Shown here: positions 33,738 to 44,690 of the stretch, piece after piece
Layout: the number at the start of each line of letters is the position of its first letter
How positions within the stretch are numbered: the stretch's first letter is position 1
Source of the DNA: Tillandsia leiboldiana
Lineage: Eukaryota > Streptophyta > Magnoliopsida > Poales > Bromeliaceae
Assembly (NCBI GenBank): GCA_029204045.2
Contig: CM055060.1
Coordinates: forward strand, 52,287,378-52,351,377
Length of the DNA: 64,000 bases
Direction of reading: 5' to 3'
The notes under the pieces: generated by a model
What the model saw: the letters and a program-made list of their open reading frames with translations, nothing else
The model's database searches: none
What the model was told of the DNA's origin: nothing
Program-made: the position numbers and the translations under genes

Positions 33738-33753
33738 AAATTATTTTCTTCCT

Positions 33754-35135
33754 CTTAATATTGTGACGTGAGCTTATGATCCAAATAAAATGCACTTATT
33801 AATGTATTATTTAACTAGATAAAAATTATTTCAAAGATAATTTGAAATAGTAATAGCTAAAAATAAATTCAGATTTATAATTTAAAGTTAATTTTTAAAT
33901 ATAGAAACTTTATGTTTAAATTAATAGTTAATAAAATTTATTTTTTAATTGTAATATAAATTAAATCTAAACTTAGAATTTAAATTTAGTTAACTATTTT
34001 TGAATTGTAATGTTGTTTCAATATTAAATTAACAATTTGAATTTAATTTAAAAAGTAGAAACCTTTTAATTAAATAAATAACAAAAGTTAGATTTATAAG
34101 TTTAGTACAAATTAAATTCTAATGTAAAATAGATTAATGTTTTAGAACTTTCGTGTTATTTTAATATTGAATTAATAATTTGAATTGAAATGTGTTACTC
34201 ATTTAAATATAAAATTTTTTAAAAAATTTAAATTTAATTTTAATTTAATTTATATTATTATAAATATGAAATTTTAACTAAAGTTTAATTTTAAATTCGA
34301 ATTTATAAAAGTTTGTTACTTATCAAATTAGCTTTATCTAATTTGGTAAGTAACAAAATAAAAATAAAAAATAAAAAATTTATTGAATGCTATTAAATTT
34401 GATAATTAGTTAGTATGTGTTTTTCGATATTATTCTTAAAATTGATTTTAATTAGTAACTTGTTGAGATAAATTTAATTTTAATTTTAAAAAATAAACAA
34501 CCCGATTTAAATCAGTAGATGTAGTGAAACATTACTCGATTTTTGTTAGCACCAAAGAGAATGTTTTTGATGGAATTGATTAATATTTATAGATCAACTA
34601 ATTCGCCTAATAAATTAAAAAATATGTAACTCTCCATCACAGAATGTTTTTGATGGAATTGATTAATATTTATAAGTCAATTAGTTACTCTAATAAATTA
34701 AAAAAATATGTAACTCTCCATCATATTTAGGTGGATGCCCACTTTCCATCACATTTAGGTGAATGTGGCAACTCATTTAATCTAAAATTATTCTAATTTT
34801 AGTATATTTTATTTTTTTAATCTATTGAGTTTAATTATTATTGACTATTTATTTATTGACTATTTATTTATGGATTAAAATATGTTTAAGTGTTTCATGA
34901 CAATAGGTTCAAAAAATTAATAAGTGGAGTTGAGTGAACCTAATAAGTTGAGTGGGGGAGCGATCCATAATAAACCTAATGGCAAGAGGCCTAAAAATAG
35001 ACTTAAAATGGGTTGAGTCCAGTTGAGATCCGTGAACGCTGTATCTATACGTTTTAAGTGAATTGGTTGCGTATTTTTAATAACTAAATAGGTCTAATTT
35101 TTTTGTTCCGTGACAATAGGCTCAACAACTAATAA
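33754..35135. other. AT-rich spacer with 83-bp tandem duplication
   Basis: No gene. AGAATGTTTTTGATGGAATTG starts near 34559 and again at 34642; each unit ends AATATGTAACTCTCCATCA. Two CCATCACATTTAGGT-like blocks follow. Confidence 0.6.
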
Positions 35136-35440
35136 CACTACACCAATGTTGGCTTTTAGCGGCACTTTTGTGGTGGCATTTAGGAAAAAAGTCACCAAAA
35201 ATAAATTTTTGCCGGCAGTTTTTTAAAAATGCCGTTAAAAAAAAATTATATTTATTTTATTTTATTTATTTATTTAATCTTAAAAAAAATTATATTAAAA
35301 ATACCTAAAAAAATTTTTACTGGCATTTTTTTTTAATGGCATTTGCAAAAAATGCCACTAAAACCTAATTAATACTGGCATTTGAATTAATTGCCAGTAA
35401 TTAATTTGCTAATTGCCAGTAATTAATTTGCTAGAGTCCT
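35136..35440 (+). promoter_or_regulatory. 5' terminus and subterminal repeats of CACTA
   Basis: After the terminal CACTACACCAA, short motifs recur in both orientations: TGGCATTT (35175, 35330s, 35373) and its complement AAATGCC, plus TTGCCAGTAATTAATTTGCT twice (35391 and 35415). Subterminal repeats of CACTA elements are known binding sites for TNPA-type proteins; which repeat is bound here is unknown. Confidence 0.7.
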
Positions 35441-35454
35441 ATCAACACATTTGG

Positions 35455-35965
35455 TGAACCGCCAAGAGACCGCGCCATTTTTTTGGTGGGATTTTCTTTT
35501 CCCGCGCGCGCACGACCAGACCTAGCTACGCGCTCGCGTTCCTTCCCCCCTCTACCTCTATCTCTGGCGGTTCTCTTCCCCCCTCCACCACGCACCATCT
35601 CTGGCCCGTACCGATCAACTACTACCCCACGCACGCGCGCGGACACCACGACGCTCTCAGCAGGCTGAAGATCGAAGCTCTGTGGAGCGCGCCTCTTCTC
35701 CACTACGCGCGGTGTCGACGCTTCGAGCCTCTTCTCCAACGACATTAGAAGCTCGAAGCTCTGTGGAGCGCCACGCACGCGGACACCACGACTGCCCCAC
35801 GCACGCGGACACCACGACGCTCTCAGGCTGAAGATCGAAGCTCTGTGGAGCGCGCGTCTTCTCCACTACGCGCGGTGTCGACGCTCTCCGGTTCGAGCGT
35901 CTTCTACAACCACGCTCGGACCTCTGTCCAGGTTTGAGCCTCTTCTCCAACGACATTAGATTGTT
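35455..35965 (+). promoter_or_regulatory. GC-rich leader with 167-bp tandem repeat
   Basis: A sharp GC-rich island between AT-rich flanks. GGACACCACGACGCTCTCAG occurs at 35641 and 35808, and each is followed by AAGATCGAAGCTCTGTGGAG and CGCGGTGTCGACGCT. CTTCTCCAACGACATTAGA occurs at about 35731 and 35943. By position it is the likely promoter or untranslated first exon of the transposon transcript. The frames in it are not coding. Confidence 0.5.
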
Positions 35966-37503
35966 CTGTTTTTTTTTTGGTTATTTTGTTTCAGATCTTG
36001 CTCACATTAAGAAAAGGCACCTTTTTATTTTATATATTAGGTTGAGTTAGTGGAGGTTACAATAATTCTTTAAGAGGTACAGTTATCAGGTACAATTATC
36101 AAATCTGATCTAAATTAAGTTTAACAGATTTGAGTTGAGTTAGTGGAGGTTATATAAGTCTTTCAGAAAAAATTGGCCGGAAGTAATTAAGGAACTATTA
36201 AATGGCGCAGGTGATTAATTAACCTGACATCTACTGTGTTAAGAGTTTTGTTGGTCTTGGACCAAATAAGTTGAGGGTGTATCAACTTTACTGAGTCAAC
36301 ATTAAAAGATTTGGGGCCTCGCATTTCCTGCCAAATTTAAATAGGTAAATTTTCTTACAAAAGTTCAGAGAAATGTGTATTCTTCTACATGATATGCCTC
36401 TGATTTCTAAACTCGTTTAAATACCCTTAATTTTGGTTTTTTCTTTCGGTTTAAACCTCTCAAAAGTTTGATAAGTTCTCAGGCCGCTTGGATGAAACTA
36501 CTAAATTGCTAGAGATCTCCATCTCATTTTCCTTTTAGGAGTTTCGGCTTTTCTTTGTGCAGTGTGGGAGGGTTGGAGGGATTAAGTTTTTGGTTTCAAA
36601 GCTTTTTGCTTGATAGGATTACATACTTGTGCAGAGTACATACGTGTTCTATGTATTATATGTTATTTGTTTGTTTCATTTAATTAAGGATGGATTCGTT
36701 TGCTTTTTACCTGTTAATTGGAGCCTTTGGATCATCGCCTAGCCAATCAAGTCCTTTTGGTAGCAAGAGCTGAAACAAAGGTGCCTATAACATAACTAAA
36801 GAGACCTATAATTAATTGGAAACATATAGATAGGATATCTAAAACCGCAATATATAATTTTGACGGTTTACTTAATTGAACATAACTAAAAAGTCTTGTG
36901 ATTGAATTTGCTTATGGATTTGTTTGAGTAAAAGGTAAGTCAATTTAGAGGACTCAATTTTGTTAAGGGGGTGAGGATGTAATACCCCAAGTCTTAGGTT
37001 AACATATCTCATAATATGTTCTATATCTAGTTGAATGATTGAATATGAACTAGTCATCACCCCTGTCGCATTAAATTAATTCTGCTACATAGTGACACTT
37101 GTATTGATGAATAGTTCTTAATGTTTGCCTTAAGTAGAGTAGAACTCATGCATTACTTTTAATTGATGCAAATGCATAATCACAATTTATTTCATAAGAA
37201 AATAGTGGCATAAAAATGATAGTCATAGTTTAACCAGCTAGAAAACTACATTTCTGAAACTTCAAGGGCTTTTTTTACGCAAAATTGACGTACTTGTGCC
37301 ACCTCATGCTTTTTCTAAGCTGAAAATATCAGCTTAAAATGTGCAAATAATGTCTAAAGAAAAGGATAAGATTGACACCTCATGCACACATATATATTTT
37401 AGCTCTTAATAATGATGTCAATGTAACTGAACTTAAAATACTAACTTTTATGCATATACAGGTAATTCTATTGTCAAGAATACCTAAATTACTTGTCTAG
37501 GAT
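35966..37503 (+). other. transposon leader region, probably intron and 5' UTR
   Basis: No coding frame. It lies between the GC-rich island and the first transposase ATG, so a leader intron is likely, but I could not fix its borders. Confidence 0.4.
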
Positions 37504-40500
37504 ATGGATAAGACATGGATTCTTAAGCCAAGGTAATGTTCTAATATTTCTAAAGTTATGAATATTAAGTTATGTTAGTATATAAAATTAAGTAATATTT
37601 ATTTGTACCATTCAATTAATATATTTAGGTCAAGTGATGATTACCAACAAGGATTGAATCAATTCCTCAAATTTGCATTTGACAATGCATCTAAAGAAAG
37701 TATGATCCTTTGCCCATGTAGAAAATGCACTAATTGCTTTTGGAAAGAAGAGGAAGTTGTCTATGAACATCTGTTATGTGATGGATTTATGCAAGGTTAT
37801 ACAAGATGGATATTTCATGGAGAGGATATTATCCAAACAAAACCTAATGAGAATGTCAACATTCAGAATGAACAAAGCAGTGATGAAATGAACGATCTTT
37901 TACACGATGCATTTTTTAATCCAGAGTTAGATTTAGATGTGGGAGATTTAGATATTGAAGATTTGACAGTGGAGCCAGATGAAGAGACTAAAAAATTTTA
38001 TAATTTAGTGAAAGATGCTAATCAAGAAATATATCCAGGTTGTAAGAAGTTCTCAAAACTCTCATTTATTGTGAGACTATTACAAATAAAATGCTTAGGG
38101 GGATGGAGCAATAAAAGCTTTGAAATGCTTTTAAATTTGTTAAAAGAAGTATTACCAGCAGGTGAAACTTTGCCAAGTACCTTTTATGAGACTGACAAAA
38201 TCATTAAAGATTTGGGTCTAGGCTACGAGAAAATTGATGCATGCCCAAATAATTGTATGCTATATCGGAAGGAATTTGCTAATGCATCTTTATGCCATGT
38301 CTGTGGTGTCTCAAGGTGGAAAACTGTTGAAAGTAAAGTAAAAATTAAAAAATCAAGAAAGAATCGTGAACAAAAGGTTTCTGCAAAAGTATTGAGGTAC
38401 TTTCCACTAAAACCAAGACTACAAAGGTTATTTATGTCTTCAAAAACAGCAGCAGATATGAGATGGCATAACGACGGGCGTACAAAAGATGGAGTACTTA
38501 GACATCCTGCTGACTCTCCTGCATGGAAAGATTTTGACTACAAGCATCAATTGTTTTCATCGGACCCGCGGAATGTTAGGCTAGGGCTGGCAAGTGATGG
38601 CTTTAATCCATTTAGCACAATGAGTATTGCTCATAGCACATGGCATGTTGTTTTAATTCCTTATAATTTGCCCCCTTGGATGTGCATGAAGCAACCTTAC
38701 TTTATACTCTCATTACTTATTCCTGGTCCATCTGCCCCTGGGAATGATATTGATGTGTACATGCAGCCATTGATAGATGAATTAAAGGAGTTATGGGATG
38801 AAGGCATCAAAACATACGATGTATCTTGCAAACAAACATTTCAAATGCGTGCCGCAATTTTGTGGACCATTAGTGATTTTCCAGGCTATGCTTGTCTTTC
38901 GGGATGGAGCACAAAAGGGCGACTTGCTTGTCCTTATTGTAATGGTGAAACTTGCTCTGAATATTTAAAGCATGGAAGAAAATTCTGTTACATGGGACAT
39001 CGTAGATTCCTGGATAATGAACATAAATTTCGACGTGATGTCACATCTTTCAATGGTAAGCAGGAACATAGAGCTGCACCAACTCCACTTTCTGGTTGTG
39101 ATGTTTTAGAGCAAGTCAAAGATGTTAACATTATATTGGGAAAGCATAATTGTAATATAAGAAGTGGAAAACGTAAGCGAGCTGAAGATGTTCAACCTTC
39201 ACATAATTGGAAGAAGCGGAGCATTTTTTTTGAATCGCCGTATTGGGAAACTCTTCTAGTACGTCATAACTTTGATGTTATGCATATTGAAAAGAATTGT
39301 ACTGATAATGTAGTTTATACATTACTAAATTCAGACGGAAAATCAAAAGATACTTTCAAGTCTCGTCTTGACCTTCAAGAAATGGGAATAAGACAAGATC
39401 TTCATCCAGTATCAAATGGAACCAAAACATATCTACCCCCGTCATGCTTCTCCATGAGTAGAAAGGAAAAGGAAATTTTTTGTAAATTATTAAAGGGAGT
39501 TAAATTTTCTGATGGTTATGCATCAAATATCTCAAATCGTGTACATATTAAGGAGCTAAAAATTTTGGGGCTCAAGAGTCATGATAGTCATGTGTTGATG
39601 CAGCATTTGCTCCCATTAGCTGTTAGAAGGATCTTGCCAGAAAATGTTAGCTTGGCCTTGATAGAGCTAAGTAGCTTTTTTAGGGATTTGTGCTGTAAAT
39701 CTATTCAGGTGAAGGATATGCAACAATTAGAAGATCGAATAGCATTGACAATATGCCATCTTGAGAGAATATTTCCTCCATCATTTTTCGACGTCATGGT
39801 CCATTTGCCAATTCACCTTGCTAGTGAGGCCAAACTTGCTGGTCCAGTGCAATACCGTTGGATGTATCCAATTGAGAGGTATATTATGATATTAAGATTT
39901 GACTTGTAATTTAATAAATTACTCATTTTTTGTTGTTATTTATTCTATTTTGGTTCTTATTTTTATATATTTAGGTTTCTTTTGAGATTGAAGTCATATG
40001 TACGAAATAGAAGACATCCAGAAGGTTCGATTGCGGAAGGCTATTTAATTGAGGAGAGCCTCACATTTTGCTCTTGCTATTTACATGGTGTTGAAACTCG
40101 GTTCAACCGTCCAGTGAGAAATGATGATCCTAATGCTAGTGACTTGACTAAGAAAACCTTATTTTCCCATATTGGTCGTGCACTAGATAATGGCGAAACT
40201 ATAACTTTGGATTATACAACGTGGGTACAAGCTCATCGATATGTGCTATTTAATTTCGATTCTATAAGCTCTTATCTTGAGTAAGTTCTTAAACTTGAAT
40301 ATTAATTAAAAGTCAAAATGTTGTAGTTTTTAAATTTAATAGTGTATTTAGTTAGGCTTATTTATTTACAGAAAACATATTCAAGAAATCAAGGCACATA
40401 ATCATCGAGCGCGAAGGCGTGATGTCGAGCGTATTCATAATGAAACTTTTCATGAATGGTTTAGATCACATGTAAGTATACTTCACTTCGAACTTAATTT

Positions 40501-41305
40501 CTTAACTAATATATAGTTAAAATTAAGACATTAATTAGCTTGTCTTTGTTTAATAGGTTCATAATTTGACAAGAGAAGAGAATGTGGAGTCACTAGAGGA
40601 AATTCGATGGTTGGCAGCAGGTCCTCTAATGACAGTAAGAAGATATAAAGGATATATTGTTAATGGATTTAGATTTCATACGAAAGATGTTGAGGAGAGA
40701 CGAAGAACACAAAATAGTGGTGTTGTTGTCGTTGCAAGCACCTCAAGTTTTTCTAGTGCAAAGGATCAAAATCCTATCAAAGGAGATGTTGCTTACTATG
40801 GAGTTCTTAAAGAGATCATTGAACTATACTATAATGAAAAGGCAAAAGTTGTGTTGTTTAAATGTGATTGGGTAGATGTGCGTTCTGAAGGCAGAGGAAT
40901 TAAGAAGGACAAATTTGGATTTACACTCGTTAACTTCAATCGATTATTATATAATAATGAGAATATAGCAAATGAACCATTTGTACTAGCATCACAAGTT
41001 GAACAGGTGTTTTATGTACAAGACCCCTTAGAGGAAGATTGGCATGTGTAGTTGGTACAAAACCTAGAGACTTGTTTGACATGTCTGCAAAAGAGGAAGA
41101 GTGTGGAGATGATATGGAGATGTACTACCCAAATGGTTTAGAGAGTAATTTAAATGGAGATAACACCACTAGTGATGATATTGACACTGGTAATTGGGCG
41201 AGGACAGATATACCTGGAACAACTATTAATACACCTTTAGATATTACTCGCCCAAAAGATGCTATACAAAGTGACGACTTAGAGCCTGATGGAGCTGGTG
41301 ATTGA
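37504..41305 (+). CDS. CACTA TNP2-type transposase, copy 1 (one frameshift)
   Basis: Exons read from splice sites: 37504-37532, 37629-39878, 39975-40280, 40372-40471, 40557-41305. The first exon gives MDKTWILKPR, the usual TNP2 start, joined to SSDDYQQGL. Domains: Transpos_assoc-like (residues about 4-78, CPCRKC and YTRWIFHGE), Transposase_21 (about 300-570), DUF4218-like (about 650-760, from NRVHIKELKILGLKSHDSHV), DUF4216-like (about 975-1050, YYGVLKEIIELYY). Candidate catalytic aspartates are in GLASDGFNPF (about 333) and TISDFPGYACLSGW (about 426); a glutamate in HIEKN (about 564) may complete the triad. Expected length is about 1144 residues. The large exon 2 is intact here, but one T is missing in exon 5 at about 41046 (GGCATGTGTAG against GGCATGTTGTAG in copy 2), giving a premature stop. 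This is probably a sequencing error. The enzyme would excise and integrate the element. Confidence 0.88.
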
Positions 41306-41729
41306 TTTTCAGTTATAAGGTTGATTCAATCCTTTGACTTCAATCTCTTGTAAATTGAATTCAATTTCAATGATTCTTACTTAATAAGCAATTTTCGATT
41401 TAACAAAAAGTATATATTGATTGCTTGTTAATTTGCTTTATATATAATTGAATAATGTCTCATTATTCATATTTCATGATAATTAGAGTGCTTGTTTATA
41501 CATTCATAACATTTAGGATTTTGTTTATTCTATTGATTTCTAAATTCCTCAACTTTTTTCTTGATTGTTTAGATAACAAATTACTCAATGATATTGAAAA
41601 TTCATGTGTAGGTGCTTATTTCTTAATGTTTTTATTTTTTTAATACTTCTATTAAATAGTACATAAGTATTTTACTGATTCTAAAAGATGATATAATATA
41701 TCTTTTTTTAACTGTTTTGCAGGTTGACT
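41306..41729 (+). other. spacer between the two transposon genes
   Basis: AT-rich. It ends in a good acceptor (TTTTTTAACTGTTTTGCAG, 41722) seven bases before the ATG of the second gene, so the second gene is likely expressed by splicing from an upstream transposon exon. Confidence 0.55.
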
Positions 41730-44275
41730 ATGGCGCGTACACGATTTCAGCCAGGACGTTCTATACTTGGTCCTCGACTTGCAACAAAAAACTTTCGTGA
41801 TCCTAGTCAGAAAAATACTCCATCAAGTAATCACTCGCTTAGGCAATCTGGAGGTGACCTTGAGGAGAATGATTTTGATTTGGGTGTTGATAAGGACAAC
41901 CAGTTTATATCGGATGATGACCAACTTGAAGAAAATATGGGTATTCATTAATCCCTAAGATATGCATGTTCATCGAACTTTAGGAATTTAGTTTATAAAT
42001 CAATTGATCACTATTGAATATTTATTTCTTAGCTATCTCTTATGATTATTTGAAAACAGATTCTTCTAAAAAGTTCAGTAATCGGAGAGGCCCAACTCGC
42101 ATGCATAAAATATGGGCTAGGCATGATGGTGATATGTTGGCACTTACTTTTAATGAATTTGATCAGCCTACTGGTGATAAAGCTGCGCAATTCACAAACT
42201 TCTTAGGCACTGTTGCTAGAAGTGGAAAAGATGCACCATTAACATATAAGGATTGGAGGCACATGCCTTTGGATAATAAAAGATAATGTGGAACATTATT
42301 AAGGTATCAATTATTAGTTGATTTCTCTTTATATTTTTAATACATAAACATCTATCAGTAAATTGATATTTGTGAATTTCTTATAGTTAAAGTATAATCT
42401 TGAAGATGATAAGTGGTTATGGGTTATGAAAGCTCTTGGAAAAAAATGGAAGGACTTCAAATGTGAGCTTAAGAAAAAGCACTATGATGCTCACAATACT
42501 TATGAAGAACGTCTTGTTGATCGCGATTCTAGAGTCCTCCCGGAGCAATGGAGACAATTGATTGAATTTTGGGATACTGAAGAAGGACAGGTGCTTTAAA
42601 CAATTTTTCATTCTTTATCAATTCACTCTTCATTTTTTCTTTTAACCAAGTGAATGTTTTTTAGTGTAGCTATATAGATGTTCTTTTAACCAAGTTGATG
42701 TTGTATACAGACGCGTAGTTTAAGAAACAAAAGTAACCGTGCTAAGCAAATTAATACTCACACTGCTGGCTCAAGAAGTTTTGCTCGTATTCGTGAAGAA
42801 AAGGTAAATCACTTAATTCACTTATTCTCTTCTAAGTTCATATATATGCTATAACACGAATTCACTGAATTATAAACTTTTTATTGTTAACAGCGAAAGG
42901 AAAATGGAGTAGTGCCAACTAGGGCCGAACTATTTAAGATTACTCATGTTCACAAAAATGGGGATCCGATGAATGAAGAATGTGCTAACTTTATTGTAAG
43001 TAGATTAATATTTTTTTAAGTTTTTATTTGTAAAGATTTTAGCTTTATTGTAAGTTGCTTTTTTTTTTAAGGATCACTTTTATGGCAGTTTATACATTTA
43101 TGTTCAGTTTCCTTTGATCCACAAGATGAGGAAATTTCAAATTATTTGCATTTCTACCTATCATTGTGATATGCATGACTTGTTATAGAGAGAGATTGAT
43201 GTGAAGACCAAGAATCAACCAGATCTTGCAAAAAAAGGTTCCAAAGAAGTAGATGATTTATTCTCAGATGTATTTGGAAAAGAAAAACATGGTCACGTCC
43301 GTGGCCTCGGTTTGGGCCCTGCTCCTACTCATATTTGGACCGATGCACCTACACCTGCAGCATGTATAAGAATGGCAACTGAGGCTAGAAAGAAAGCTGA
43401 GGAGGAAACAAAAGGAATGAAGGAAAGAATGATAGTTATGGAGACCGAGTTGGCTGAAATGAAAGCAATGATAGCATCTATTATGCAAAATAAGTCTACC
43501 GATGCACCTTCACCTACTAATCCATTGGATGGTCGACAGGTTTACTTTACTAATTAAGTATTTATAAAAGAATTTATTAAATAATATCTTGTTGAAATTA
43601 CATAGTGTTATTTCTTTTGTAGAATGTTGTTGATACAAATATTCCTAATGATACATTTGAAGGAGAAGTGCGATCGTCATCATCCAATCACCAATTTCCG
43701 TCTTATCAAGTAAATATCTTGTCTAGCTAGATTGTGAAATTATATGTTATGTCATTCTCTAATTTATATATATATAGGTGCACCCAACGAAGAAAAGGAG
43801 GGTGCGATATGAACATGAAACCGAGGTAACATCTATTTTGATTAATATTAATTTTTAAAAGTTATCCAATAGTAAAATATATGTGCCTCTATATAGGATA
43901 ATCCTAGACAGGATGATAAAGAAGTGTTCTTGATGTCCCTTGGACAACCTCATCGCCCTGTAGCACGAGAACTTTTATTTAGTAAGGATCCTTCTACTAT
44001 TGTAGGAGGCGAAAAATTAGGTGATCAATATTGGGAAATCTATGTTGAGGTAGTAATGATTCCTACAGAGAGTCTGATTCGGAGCTATCATGGTATGAAG
44101 ATGATAGGTGATGCTGCAAGACAATTTATTGCTTGGCCATCCTATCTTGTAAGTATAATACATATATACATAAACAATGACATGTATTAGTTTGGTAAAT
44201 ATTGAAAATTATTGATCTCAATTCATTTTTTTTCCTCTAATGTAGGTTAAGCCAGTTAGAAGGTTAAAACAGTGA
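41730..44275 (+). CDS. CACTA second protein, Transposase_24 type (TNPA-like), copy 1
   Basis: Ten exons: 41730-41940, 42060-42303, 42387-42590, 42711-42803, 42894-42995, 43189-43539, 43623-43709, 43778-43825, 43897-44148, 44246-44275. All junctions use GT/AG and keep frame. The product is about 540 residues. Residues about 75-285 fit plant Transposase_24 (RRGPTRMHKIWA, FTNFLGTVARSGKDAPLTY, KALGKKWKDFKCELKKKHYD, VLPEQWRQLIEFW, ARIREEK). Residues about 350-385 are a predicted coiled coil (EARKKAEEETKGMKERM). A conserved C-terminal domain follows (VARELLFSKDPSTIVGGEKLGDQYWE). The probable role is DNA binding at subterminal repeats and regulation. In copy 1 exon 2 has one A fewer in an A run at about 42278-42282, which frameshifts to a stop; copy 2 is intact. 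Confidence 0.85.
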
Positions 44276-44690
44276 GAACGTTAAGCTAGGGAGACAGATT
44301 TTGGGGAGTCTAGGTGGGTTCTCTTTTCTTCACCATTCTTACACATTTAGTATATTTTTTAATTGATAAGCCTTTGAATATATGTCTTTGATTTGTGAGT
44401 TTATTTATCTTCTTTACAACTCAAATATATTATGGATGTGTCAGAGCAATTATTAGATTTTTACATTTGTTAGGTTTTGTTAGGTTAAGAATTTTTTTTT
44501 TACATACTGTTCCTCAACTATAGGCTTAGGCATAGTGTTCTAATTTGACATAGTGTTCTAATATAAATTTGACATAATGTAATTACAAGTTAGTTAGAAG
44601 CATTTCGAATCGATGTCAAGCGGTCGACTCGAAAAGTGGGTTGGAATTGAGAGTTTTTGAAGCTTTAAATTGCAAGCTTAAGTCCCCGTT
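44276..44690 (+). other. 3' flank of the second transposon gene
   Basis: AT-rich, no frame. TAGTGTTCTAAT occurs twice (about 44535 and 44555). It leads into the repeat arrays. Confidence 0.5.

Noticed and set aside
32758..33795. Taking the first Met at 33795 as the start of a real LINE protein
   Set aside because: The first codons lie in target-site DNA outside the 16-bp duplication, so the start is fortuitous.
44530..44570. CATAGTG sequences as a possible CACTA 3' terminus
   Set aside because: The sequence before them does not complement CACTACACCAATGTTGG, so they are chance matches.
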